DNA from: Prostheceraeus crozeri
Lineage: Eukaryota; Platyhelminthes; Polycladida; Euryleptidae
Reading direction: 5' to 3'
Assembly (NCBI GenBank): GCA_907163375.1
Contig: CAJQUW010007994.1
Location: 410,166-474,165 of the forward strand
DNA: 64,000 bases
In this document: positions 47,445-58,970 of the stretch, in pieces
Layout: every line of letters starts with the position of its first letter
How positions within the stretch are numbered: position 1 is the stretch's first letter
Program-made: the position numbers and the translations under genes
Notes under the pieces: generated by a model
Seen by the model: only the letters and a program-made list of their open reading frames with translations
The model's database searches: none
Told to the model about the DNA's origin: nothing

Positions 47445-49421
47445 AAGGTGAAATGGGGCTCTGACCCGGGCCATGGACGAACGTGAGAGAGGGCGACTGA
47501 ACCAGGGTTTGAACTGTGAGAGAAATCATTTGGACCTGAGGGACACAACGGAGAGATGACCTGCGAAGGAGCCGCTGACCGAGTGAGACTGACGGAGGAC
47601 CTACACTAAGACGAATGGTGGAAGCGCAGACCAACAGGCGACTGGGGAGAAAATGGGTGAATTGGGACAGTGGAGGCTGCCAGGGACAAATCGACACCCC
47701 ATAGTGCGCGAACCGGGCTGCGGCTGGACGCGTGCACGGCCCGGCGCTAGGGAGGGCACCTATTCTATGCGCGGGCGCGGAATGGCCGTGCCCCGCACAC
47801 AGACACGGGCATGCGCGAGCCCGCAAGTGTCGGCCCAGGTCCATGCGGCAGTCGCGAAGCCTGGCCCGCTGGATGCCGCCGCTCTGCCGCGCCCCACCAG
47901 CGCCCCCCCTTGCTGCGCGACTCGGCTAGGACAGCGCTGCCCGGCCCCTTGCGCCATTAGTCCGCCCTTGCGTGCGGGCCCCCCCACAATCCAGAGCGAG
48001 GCGTCAGCCGCAACCAGCGCCCCGCAGCGTGGCTAGCGACCCGTCCCCCCCGCCGGGCCCCTTTCGTCCGCAGGCTGAAGGCTGTGCAGGGCCACCTGAG
48101 CACCTGCCTAGGGCCCTCATGGAAAGGCCCAGCCCCACCCCTGACAGTGCACTGAGGCGGCAGGCCGCGGCGCGGCCGCAGCGGCTGCCCTAACCGGGGC
48201 TGCGGCTGGACGCTGGCAAGACTGCTGGGACGCGTGTGGGCACACCAGCAGGCCCGTGGGATGGGCGACACCTGGACCGAACTTCGTCCCGACTGCCGGG
48301 GCGAAAAGAGTGGGGAGCCCATCCAGCGGACCGGAATGCCCGCCGGCCGGCGCGCTGCTGACGCTTTCTGGGCCCTGGGCTGAGCGGACACGACACATTG
48401 CCCTGACTGGGACGGACCCTGGCCGTTGGGCTTGCTGCCGACTCGAGCCGCCTGGGAATGACGACGGGGGCAGCGAAGCCTGGCGGAGACCCGGCGACAC
48501 CGCTGGCTGCAGGCAGCCGAGGTTGGGCCGGGGATGCAATAGCCCTCCGCGGGAAGCGCTGGCTGGCGCGCGCGGCCGACCTCTGCAGGGGCGCGCGGTA
48601 CGGACCGACCCGAGCAGCCCCGGACTGGGGGGTGTGCAATTGAGGATGGCCGTGGGACAAGGAACCTGACACGCGCGGGTGACACTGGATGGTGACTGCG
48701 AGGAGACAGCGATCCCACTAACGACATGGGAGAGCGGAAGAACGACAGGCGGAAGACAAGAGGACACCTGACGGAGCTGGCACTGGACCCGTGAGAGAGG
48801 ACTGACGGTGAGGGGACTGACCGGCTGCCTGATGAGACACCCTGCCATCTGGGGGGAGGGCTGCAGGATGGAGAAGCCCAACGCCGGCCGGAGGGCCACT
48901 GCCCCTCCACCGAGTGACGGACGATGAGAAAGGACCTGCAGGAGCGCAAAGGGTGTGGTGGACCCCCCTATCTAAGCTGGCCCCCTGCGGGCCCCCCCCC
49001 AGGAGACCCACTCCACCCCCGGCGCCGTCCCGCCACTGGTGAATGCCGACAGCCCGGCAATGGCGGGAAATGCGCGCCGGCCCTCCGTCCGGCGCAGGGC
49101 CGGCGCCGATCGCATGCCGACGAAGGTGCATGCCTGGCAGGGCCCCCCCCCGGGCCGCGCCGCTGACAGCCCAGCCCCCATGCTGGGGGGGAGCGCAGGC
49201 ACGCAACCCCAAAACGACTGACTGGCGCAGGCCCCAGGACGCGGCGCTGGCAGCTGTAACAGACAGTGACGCAAAGACTGACCCACTGAAAGGGTGAACT
49301 GACCTTGAGGGTACAATGGGAGGCTGGAATGAGACGGAAGATCGCTGAAGACTGCCCGCACAGCCACAGAGCTGTCTGGACCCGGACATGACTGGATGGA
49401 AGCTGTTGGAAAGGGATGACC
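47445..49421. mobile_element. GC-rich 1,977-bp insertion of unknown family in the satellite
   Basis: The segment starts AAGGTGAAATGGGGC and ends AAGGGATGACC. CTGA precedes it (47,441-47,444) and follows it (49,422-49,425). The neighbouring B anchors (46,980 and 50,056) are 3,076 bp apart; subtracting 1,977 and one 4-bp CTGA leaves 1,095, exactly a B-A-A unit. The core is strongly GC-rich with C and G runs, while the first and last 200 bases are less so. It contains a near-identical 21/22-base direct repeat (47,711-47,731 and 48,192-48,213). No terminal inverted repeats, poly-A tail, transposase, RT or RNA gene is recognised. Long open frames, including 330 codons on the minus strand (47,957-48,949), are Pro/Ser/Arg/Gly-rich, overlap frames on both strands and look like composition artefacts. 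It may be a non-autonomous mobile element, captured foreign or host GC-rich DNA, or a moved gene-rich fragment. Confidence 0.6.
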
Positions 49422-52400
49422 CTGACGTCCCCCCCCTCTGGACAGCTCGCTTCGATTTTGGCTTCCAGTGGACGGATTTTGTCGTGCGATAGCTCGTTTG
49501 AAAGCTAAGAGTGAGACAAATTCAGTGAAAGAATCGGCTTGTTCCTATCTGTCTTCGTTCAAAAGTTAGAGCGGTTACAAGATTTTAGGTCGGAGCTCGC
49601 TCACCTGAAAAAATCCTAAGTGTCAGAGTGACTTTGTATGGGTAAAATTTTGAAAATTTTCCAAAGTGTGGAATTTCGACCTGGGACCGCCACCAAAACA
49701 TTTTTCATCAAATTTTGAAATTTCACTGACGTCCCCCCCCTCTGGACAGCTTGCTTCGATTTTGGCTTCCAGTGGACGGATTTTGTCGTGCGATAGCTCG
49801 TTTGAAAGCTAAGAGTGAGACAAATTCAGTGAAAGAATCGGCTTGTTCCTATCTGTCTTCGTTCAAAAGTTAGAGCGTTTACAAGATTTTAGGTCGGAGC
49901 TCGCTCACCTGAAAAAATCCTAAGTGTCAGAGTGACTTTGTATGGGTAAAATTTTGAAAATTTTCCAAAGTGTGGAATTTCGACCTGGGACCGTCACCAA
50001 AACATTTTTCATCAAATTTTGAAATTTCACTGACGTCCCCCCCCCTCTGGACAGCTTGCTTCGATTTTGGCTTCCAGTGGACGGATTTTGTCGTGCGATA
50101 GCTCGTTTGAAAGCTAAGAGTGAGACAAATTCAGTGAAAGAATCGGCTTGTTCCTATCTGTCTTCGTTTAGATGTGAGACGCCATTTAAGATTTTGGGAC
50201 ATTGGCGAAAAACGACAGAGTTAGAATTTGGGACGTTTTGGGCTCTAGCTTCAAAACGAAGCATCGGATTGGAAAACGGATTTCAGATTTGGAATCAGCG
50301 TGAAATTCTTTATCTGTATGGTGAGTTTCAAGTCAATCGGCGAGAAAAAATTTTCAACATTTTTCGAAAAAACGACAGAGTTAGAATTTGGGACGTTTTG
50401 GTGTGTAGCGCCCAAACGAAGCATCGGATGGGAAAACGGAGGCCAGATTCGGATTCAGCGTGAAATTCTACATGGAAATGGTGTATTTCCAGCTCAATCG
50501 GATAGAAAAAATTTTCGCTGACGTCCCCCCCTCTGGACAGCTCGCTTCGATTTTGGCTTCCAGTGGACGGATTTTGTCGTGCGATAGCTCGTTTGAAAGC
50601 TAAGAGTGAGACAAATTCAGTGAAAGAATCGGCTTGTTCCTATCTGTCTTCGTTCAAAAGTTAGAGCGGTTACAAGATTTTAGGTCGGAGCTCGCTCACC
50701 TGAAAAAATCCTAAGTGTCAGAGTGACTTTGTATGGGTAAAATTTTGAAAATTTTCCAAAGTGTGGAATTTCGACCTGGGACCGTCACCAAAACATTTTT
50801 CATCAAATTTTGAAATTTCACTGACGTCCCCCCCCCTCTGGACAGCTTGCTTCGATTTTGGCTTCCAGTGGACGGATTTTGTCGTGCGATAGCTCGTTTG
50901 AAAGCTAAGAGTGAGACAAATTCAGTGAAAGAATCGGCTTGTTCCTATCTGTCTTCGTTCAAAAGTTAGAGCGGTTACAAGATTTTAGGTCGGAGCTCGC
51001 TCACCTGAAAAAATCCTAAGTGTCAGAGTGACTTTGTATGGGTAAAATTTTGAAAATTTTCCAAAGTGTGGAATTTCGACCTGGGACCGTCACCAAAACA
51101 TTTTTCATCAAATTTTGAAATTTCACTGACGTCCCCCCCCTCTGGACAGCTTGCTTCGATTTTGGCTTCCAGTGGACGGATTTTGTCGTGCGATAGCTCG
51201 TTTGAAAGCTAAGAGTGAGACAAATTCAGTGAAAGAATCGGCTTGTTCCTATCTGTCTTCGTTTAGATGTGAGACGCCATTTAAGATTTTGGGACATTGG
51301 CGAAAAACGACAGAGTTAGAATTTGGGACGTTTTGGGCTCTAGCTTCAAAACGAAGCATCGGATTGGAAAACGGATTTCAGATTTGGAATCAGCGTGAAA
51401 TTCTTTATCTGTATGGTGAGTTTCAAGTCAATCGGAGAGAAAAAATTTTCAACATTTTTCGAAAAAACGACAGAGTTAGAATTTGGGACGTTTTGGTGTG
51501 TAGCGCCAAAACGAACCATCGGATGAGAAAACGGAGGCCAGATTCGGATTCAGCGTGAAATTCTACATCGGTATGGTGAGTTTCAAGTCAATCGGAGAGA
51601 AAAATTTTCGCTGACGTCCCCCCCCTCTGGACAGCTTGCTTCGATTTTGGCTTCCAGTGGACGGATTTTGTCGTGCGATAGCTCGTTTGAAAGCTAAGAG
51701 TGAGACAAATTCAGTGAAAGAATCGGCTTGTTCCTATCTGTCTTCGTTCAAAAGTTAGAGCGGTTACAAGATTTTAGGTCGGAGCTCGCTCACCTGAAAA
51801 AATCCTAAGTGTCAGAGTGACTTTGTATGGGTAAAATTTTGAAAATTTTCCAAAGTGTGGAATTTCGACCTTGGACCGTCACCAAAACATTTTTCATCAA
51901 ATTTTGAAATTTCACTGACGTCCCCCCCCCTCTGGACAGCTTGCTTCGATTTTGGCTTCCAGTGGACGGATTTTGTCGTGCGATAGCTCGTTTGAAAGCA
52001 AAGAGTGAGACAAATTCAGTGAAAGAATCGGCTTGTTCCTATCTGTCTTCGTTTAGATGTGAGACGCCATTTAAGATTTTGGGACATTGGCGAAAAACGA
52101 CAGAGTTAGAATTTGGGACGTTTTGGGCTGTAGCTTCAAAACGAAGCATCGGATTGGAAAACGGATTTCAGATTTGGAATCAGCGTGAAATTCTTTATCT
52201 GTATGGTGAGTTTCAAGTCAATCGGAGAGAAAAAATTTTCAACATTTTTCGAAAAAACGACAGAGTTAGAATTTTTGCGATGGCTGCCTACTGTAGAGCC
52301 AAAACGAAGCATCGGATGGGAAAACGGAGGCCAGATTCGGATTCAGCGTCAAATTCTACATGGAAATGGTGTATTTCCAGCTCAATCTGAGAGAAAAAAT

Positions 52401-55400
52401 TTCACTGACGTCCCCCCCCCCTCTGGACAGCTTGCTTCGATTTTGGCTTCCAGTGGACGGATTTTGTCGTGCGATAGCTCGTTTGAAAGCTAAGAGTGAG
52501 ACAAATTCACTGAAAGAATCGGCTTGTTCCTATCTGTCTTCGTTCAAAAGTTAGAGCGGTTACAAGATTTTAGGTCGGAGCTCGCTCACCTGAAAAAATC
52601 CTAAGTGTCAGAGTGACTTTGTATGGGTAAAATTTTGAAAATTTTCCAAAGTGTGGAATTTCGACCTGGGACCGTCACCAAAACATTTTTCATCAAATTT
52701 TGAAATTTCACTGACGTCCCCCCCCTCTGGACAGCTTGCTTCGATTTTGGCTTCCAGTGGACGGATTTTGTCGTGCGATAGCTCGTTTGAAAGCTAAGAG
52801 TGAGACAAATTCAGTGAAAGAATCGGCTTGTTCCTATCTGTCTTCGTTCAAAAGTTAGAGCGGTTACAAGATTTTAGGTCGGAGCTCGCTCACCTGAAAA
52901 AATCCTAAGTGTCAGAGTGACTTTGTATGGGTAAAATTTTGAAAATTTTCCAAAGTGTGGAATTTCGACCTGGGACCGCCACCAAAACATTTTTCATCAA
53001 ATTTTGAAATTTCACTGACGTCCCCCCCCTCTGGACAGCTTGCTTCGATTTTGGCTTCCAGTGGACGGATTTTGTCGTGCGATAGCTCGTTTGAAAGCTA
53101 AGAGTGAGACAAATTCAGTGAAAGAATCGGCTTGTTCCTATCTGTCTTCGTTTAGATGTGAGACACCATTTAAGATTTTGGGACATTGGCGAAAAACGAC
53201 AGAGTTAGAATTTGGGACGTTTTGGGCTCTAGCTTCAAAACGAAGCATCGGATTGGAAAACGGATTTCAGATTTGGAATCAGCGTGAAATTCTTTATCTG
53301 TATGGTGAGTTTCAAGTCAATCGGAGAGAAAAAATTTTCAACATTTTTCGAAAAAACGACAGAGTTAGAATTTTTGCGATGGCTGCCTACTGTAGAGCCA
53401 AAACGAAGCATCGGATGGGAAAACGGAGGCCAGATTCGGATTCAGCGTCAAATTCTACATGGAAATGGTGAGTTTCAAGTCAATCGGAGAGAAAAATTTT
53501 CGCTGACGTCCCCCCCCCCTCTGGACAGCTCGCTTCGATTTTGGCTTCCAGTGGACGGATTTTGTCGTGCGATAGCTCGTTTGAAAGCTAAGAGTGAGAC
53601 AAATTCAGTGAAAGAATCGGCTTGTTCCTATCTGTCTTCGTTCAAAAGTTAGAGCGGTTACAAGATTTTAGGTCGGAGCTCGCTCACCTGAAAAAATCCT
53701 AAGTGTCAGAGTGACTTTGTATGGGTAAAATTTTGAAAATTTTCCAAAGTGTGGAATTTCGACCTGGGACCGTCACCAAAACATTTTTCATCAAATTTTG
53801 AAATTTCACTGACGTCCCCCCCCCCTCTGGACAGCTTGCTTCGATTTTGGCTTCCAGTGGACGGATTTTGTCGTGCGATAGCTCGTTTGAAAGCTAAGAG
53901 TGAGACAAATTCAGTGAAAGAATCGGCTTGTTCCTATCTGTCTTCGTTCAAAAGTTAGAGCGGTTACAAGATTTTAGGTCGGAGCTCGCTTACCTGAAAA
54001 AATCCTAAGTGTCAGAGTGACTTTGTATGGTAAAATTTTGAAAATTTTCCAAAGTGTGGAATTTCGACCTGGGACCGTCACCAAAACATTTTTCATCAAA
54101 TTTTGAAATTTCACTGACGTCCCCCCCCCTCTGGACAGCTTGCTTCGATTTTGGCTTCCAGTGGACGGATTTTGTCGTGCGATAGCTCGTTTGAAAGCTA
54201 AGAGTGAGACAAATTCAGTGAAAGAATCGGCTTGTTCCTATCTGTCTTCGTTTAGATGTGAGACGCCATTTAAGATTTTGGGACATTGGCGAAAAACGAC
54301 AGAGTTAGAATTTGGGACGTTTTGGGCTCTAGCTTCAAAACGAAGCATCGGATTGGAAAACGGATTTCAGATTTGGAATCAGCGTGAAATTCTTTATCTG
54401 TATGGTGAGTTTCAAGTCAATCGGAGAGAAAAAATTTTCAACATTTTTCGAAAAAACGACAGAGTTAAAATTTGGGACGTTTTGGTCTGTAGAGCCCAAA
54501 CGAAGCATCGGATGAGAAAACGGAGGCCAGATTCGGATTCAGCGTGAAATTCTGCATCGGTATGGTGAATTTGAACGCAATCGGAGAGAAAAATTTTCGC
54601 TGACGTCCCCCCCCCTCGGGAGAGCTCGCTTCGATTTTGGCTTCCAGTGGACGGATTTTGTCGTGCGTTAGCTCGTTTGAAAGCTAAGAGTGAGACAAAT
54701 TCAGTGAAAGAAACGGCTTGTTCCTATCTGTCTTCGTTCAAAAGTTAGAGCGGTTACAAGATTTTAGGTCGGAGCTCGCTCACCTGAAAAAATCCTAAGT
54801 GTCAGAGTGACTTTGTATGGGTAAAATTTTGAAAATTTTCCAAAGTGTGGAATTTCGACCTGGGACCGTCACCAAAACATTTTTCATCAAATTTTGAAAT
54901 TTCACTGACGTCCCCCCCCCTCTGGACAGCTTGCTTCGATTTTGGCTTCCAGTGGACGGATTTTGTCGTGCGATAGCTCGTTTGAAAGCTAAGAGTGAGA
55001 CAAATTCAGTGAAAGAATCGGCTTGTTCCTATCTGTCTTCGTTCAAAAGTTAGAGCGGTTACAAGATTTTAGGTCGGAGCTCGCTCACCTGAAAAAATCC
55101 TAAGTGTCAGAGTGACTTTGTATGGGTAAAATTTTGAAAATTTTCCAAAGTGTGGAATTTCGACCTGGGACCGTCACCAAAACATTTTTCATCAAATTTT
55201 GAAATTTCACTGACGTCCCCCCCCTCTGGACAGCTTGCTTCGATTTTGGCTTCCAGTGGACGGATTTTGTCGTGCGATAGCTCGTTTGAAAGCTAAGAGT
55301 GAGACAAATTCAGTGAAAGAATCGGCTTGTTCCTATCTGTCTTCGTTTAGATGTGAGACGCCATTTAAGATTTTGGGACATTGGCGAAAAACGACAGAGT

Positions 55401-58400
55401 TAGAATTTGGGACGTTTGGGCTCTAGCTTCAAAACGAAGCATCGGATTGGAAAACGGATTTCAGATTTGGAATCAGCGTGAAATTCTCTATCTGTATGGT
55501 GAGTTTCAAGTCAATCGGAGAGAAAAAATTTTCAACATTTTTCGAAAAAACGACAGAGTTAGAAGTTGGGACGTTTTGGTGTGTAGCGCCCAAACGAAGC
55601 ATCGGATGAGAAAACGGAGGCCAGATTCGGATTCAGCGTGAAATTCTAGATCGGAATGGTGAATTTCAACGCCATCGGCGAGAAAAAATTTTCGCTGACG
55701 TCCCCCCCCTCTGGACAGCTCGCTTCGATTTTGGCTTCCAGTGGACGGATTTTGTCGTGCGATAGCTCGTTTGAAAGCTAAGAGTGAGACAAATTCAGTG
55801 AAAGAATCGGCTTGTTCCTATCTGTCTTCGTTCAAAAGTTAGAGCGGTTACAAGATTTTAGGTCGGAGCTCGCTCACCTGAAAAAATCCTAAGTGTCAGA
55901 GTGACTTTGTATGGGTAAAATTTTGAAAATTTTCCAAAGTGTGGAATTTCGACCTGGGACCGTCACCAAAACATTTTTCATCAAATTTTGAAATTTCACT
56001 GACGTCCCCCCCCTCTGGACAGCTTGCTTCGATTTTGGCTTCCAGTGGACGGATTTTGTCGTGCGATAGCTCGTTTGAAAGCTAAGAGTGAGACAAATTC
56101 AGTGAAAGAATCGGCTTGTTCCTATCTGTCTTCGTTTAGATGTGAGACGCCATTTAAGATTTTGGGACATTGGCGAAAAACGACAGAGTTAGAATTTGGG
56201 ACGTTTTGGGCTCTAGCTTCAAAACGAAGCATCGGATTGGAAAACGGATTTCAGATTTGGAATCAGCGTGAAATTCTCTATCTGTATGGTGAGTTTCAAG
56301 TCAATCGGCGAGAAAAAATTTTCAACATTTTTCGAAAAAACGACAGAGTTAGAATTTGGGACGTTTTTGTGTGTAGAGCCCAAACGAAGCATCGGATGAG
56401 AAAACGGAGGCCAGATTCGGATTCAGCGTGAAATTCTGCATCGGTATGGTGAATTTGAACGCAATCGGAGAGAAAAATTTTCGCTGACGTCCCCCCCTCT
56501 GGACAGCTCGCTTCGATTTTGGCTTCCAGTGGACGGATTTTGTCGTGCTATAGCTCGTTTGAAAGCTAAGAGTGAGACAAATTCAGTGAAAGAATCGGCT
56601 TGTTCCTATCTGTCTTCGTTCAAAAGTTAGAGCGGTTACAAGATTTTAGGTCGGAGCTCGCTTACCTGAAAAAATCCTAAGTGTCAGAGTGACTTTGTAT
56701 GGGTAAAATTTTGAAAATTTTCCAAAGTGTGGAATTTCGACCTGGGACCGTCACCAAAACATTTTCATCAAATTTTGAAATTTCACTGACGTCCCCCCCC
56801 CTCTGGACAGCTTGCTTCGATTTTGGCTTCCAGTGGACGGATTTTGTCGTGCGATAGCTCGTTTGAAAGCTAAGAGTGAGACAAATTCAGTGAAAGAATC
56901 GGCTTGTTCCTATCTGTCTTCGTTCAAAAGTTAGAGCGGTTACAAGATTTTAGGTCGGAGCTCGCTCACCTGAAAAAATCCTAAGTGTCAGAGTGACTTT
57001 GTATGGGTAAAATTTTGAAAATTTTCCAAAGTGTGGAATTTCGACCTGGGACCGTCACCAAAACATTTTTCATCAAATTTTGAAATTTCACTGACGTCCC
57101 CCCCCTCTGGACAGCTTGCTTCGATTTTGGCTTCCAGTGGACGGATTTTGTCGTGCGATAGCTCGTTTGAAAGCTAAGAGTGAGACAAATTCAGTGAAAG
57201 AATCGGCTTGTTCCTATCTGTCTTCGTTTAGATGTGAGACGCCATTTAAGATTTTGGGACATTGGCGAAAAACGACAGAGTTAGAATTTGGGACGTTTTG
57301 GGCTCTAGCTTCAAAACGAAGCATCGGATTGGAAAACGGATTTCAGATTTGGAATCAGCGTGAAATTCTCTATCTGTATGGTGAGTTTCAAGTCAATCGG
57401 AGAGAAAAAATTTTCAACATTTTTCGAAAAAACGACAGAGTTAGAATTTGGGACGTTTTGGTTTGTAGCGCCCAAACGAAGCATCGGATGGGAAAACGGA
57501 GGCCAGATTCGGATTCAGCGTCAAATTCTACATGGAAATGGTGTATTTCCAGCTCAATCGGAGAGAAAAAATTTTCGCTGACGTCCCCCCCCTCTGGACA
57601 GCTTGCTTCGATTTTGGCTTCCAGTGGACGGATTTTGTCGTGCGATAGCTCGTTTGAAAGCTAAGAGTGAGACAAATTCAGTGAAAGAATCGGCTTGTTC
57701 CTATCTGTCTTCGTTCAAAAGTTAGAGCGGTTACAAGATTTTAGGTCGGAGCTCGCTCACCTGAAAAAATCCTAAGTGTCAGAGTGACTTTGTATGGGTA
57801 AAATTTTGAAAATTTTCCAAAGTGTGGAATTTCGACCTGGGACCGCCACCAAAACATTTTTCATCAAATTTTGAAATTTCACTGACGTCCCCCCCCTCTG
57901 GACAGCTTGCTTCGATTTTGCTTCCAGTGGACGGATTTTGTCGTGCGATAGCTCGTTTGAAAGTTAGGAGTGAGACAAATTCAGTGAAAGAATCGGCTTG
58001 TTCCTATCTGTCTTCGTTCAAAAGTTAGAGCGGTTACAAGATTTTAGGTCGGAGCTCGCTCACCTGAAAAAATCCTAAGTGTCAGAGTGACTTTGTATGG
58101 GTAAAATTTTGAAAATTTTCCAAAGTGTGGAATTTCGACCTGGGACCGCCACCAAAACATTTTTCATCAAATTTTGAAATTTCACTGACGTCCCCCCCCT
58201 CTGGACAGCTTGCTTCGATTTTGGCTTCCAGTGGACGGATTTTGTCGTGCGATAGCTCGTTTGAAAGCTAAGAGTGAGACAAATTCAGTGAAAGAATCGG
58301 CTTGTTCCTATCTGTCTTCGTTTAGATGTGAGACGCCATTTAAGATTTTGGGACATTGGCGAAAAACGACAGAGTTAGAATTTGGGACGTTTTGGGCTCT

Positions 58401-58970
58401 AGCTTCAAAACGAAGCATCGGATTGGAAAACGGATTTCAGATTTGGAATCAGCGTGAAATTCTTTATCTGTATGGTGAGTTTCAAGTCAATCGGCGACAA
58501 AAAATTTTCAACATTTTTCGAAAAAACGACAGAGTTAGAATTTGGGACGTTTTGGTGTGTAGCGCCCAAACGAACCATCGGATGGGAAAACGGAGGCCAG
58601 ATTCGGATTCAGCGTGAAATTCTGCATCGGTATGGTGAGTTTCAAGTCAATCGGAGAGAAAAATTTTCGCTGACGTCCCCCCCCTCTGGACAGCTCGCTT
58701 CGATTTTGGCTTCCAGTGGACGGATTTTGTCGTGCGATAGCTCGTTTGAAAGCTAAGAGTGAGACAAATTCACTGAAAGAATCGGCTTGTTCCTATCTGT
58801 CTTCGTTCAAAAGTTAGAGCGGTTACAAGATTTTAGGTCGGACTCGCTCACCTGAAAAAATCCTAAGTGTCAGAGTGGCTTTGTATGGGTAAAATTTTGA
58901 AAATTTTCCAAAGTGTGGAATTTCGACCTGGGACCGTCACCAAAACATTTTTCATCAAATTTTGAAATTT
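49422..58970 (+). repeat. Second satellite domain, more varied subfamily
   Basis: B anchors are at 50056, 51151, 51941, 53040, 54140, 55235, 56024, 57116 and 58210. Two A modules precede the first anchor; the A counts after the first eight are then 2,1,2,2,2,1,2,2. Joints after B now read CTGACGTCC. B tails vary more than in the central domain: GTAGCGCCCAAACGAAGCAT, GATGAGAAAACGG, TACATGGAAATGG and, in the units anchored at 51,941 and 53,040, a replaced segment TTTTTGCGATGGCTGCCTAC. Heads are mostly GTGCGATAGC. This pattern fits an older or less homogenised domain. Confidence 0.88.

Noticed and set aside
47653-49389. Long ORFs in the GC-rich insertion, including 330 and 260 codons on the minus strand
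   Set aside because: They overlap heavily in different frames and strands, are rich in Pro, Ser, Arg and Gly as expected from GC-rich DNA with few stop codons, and show no domain.
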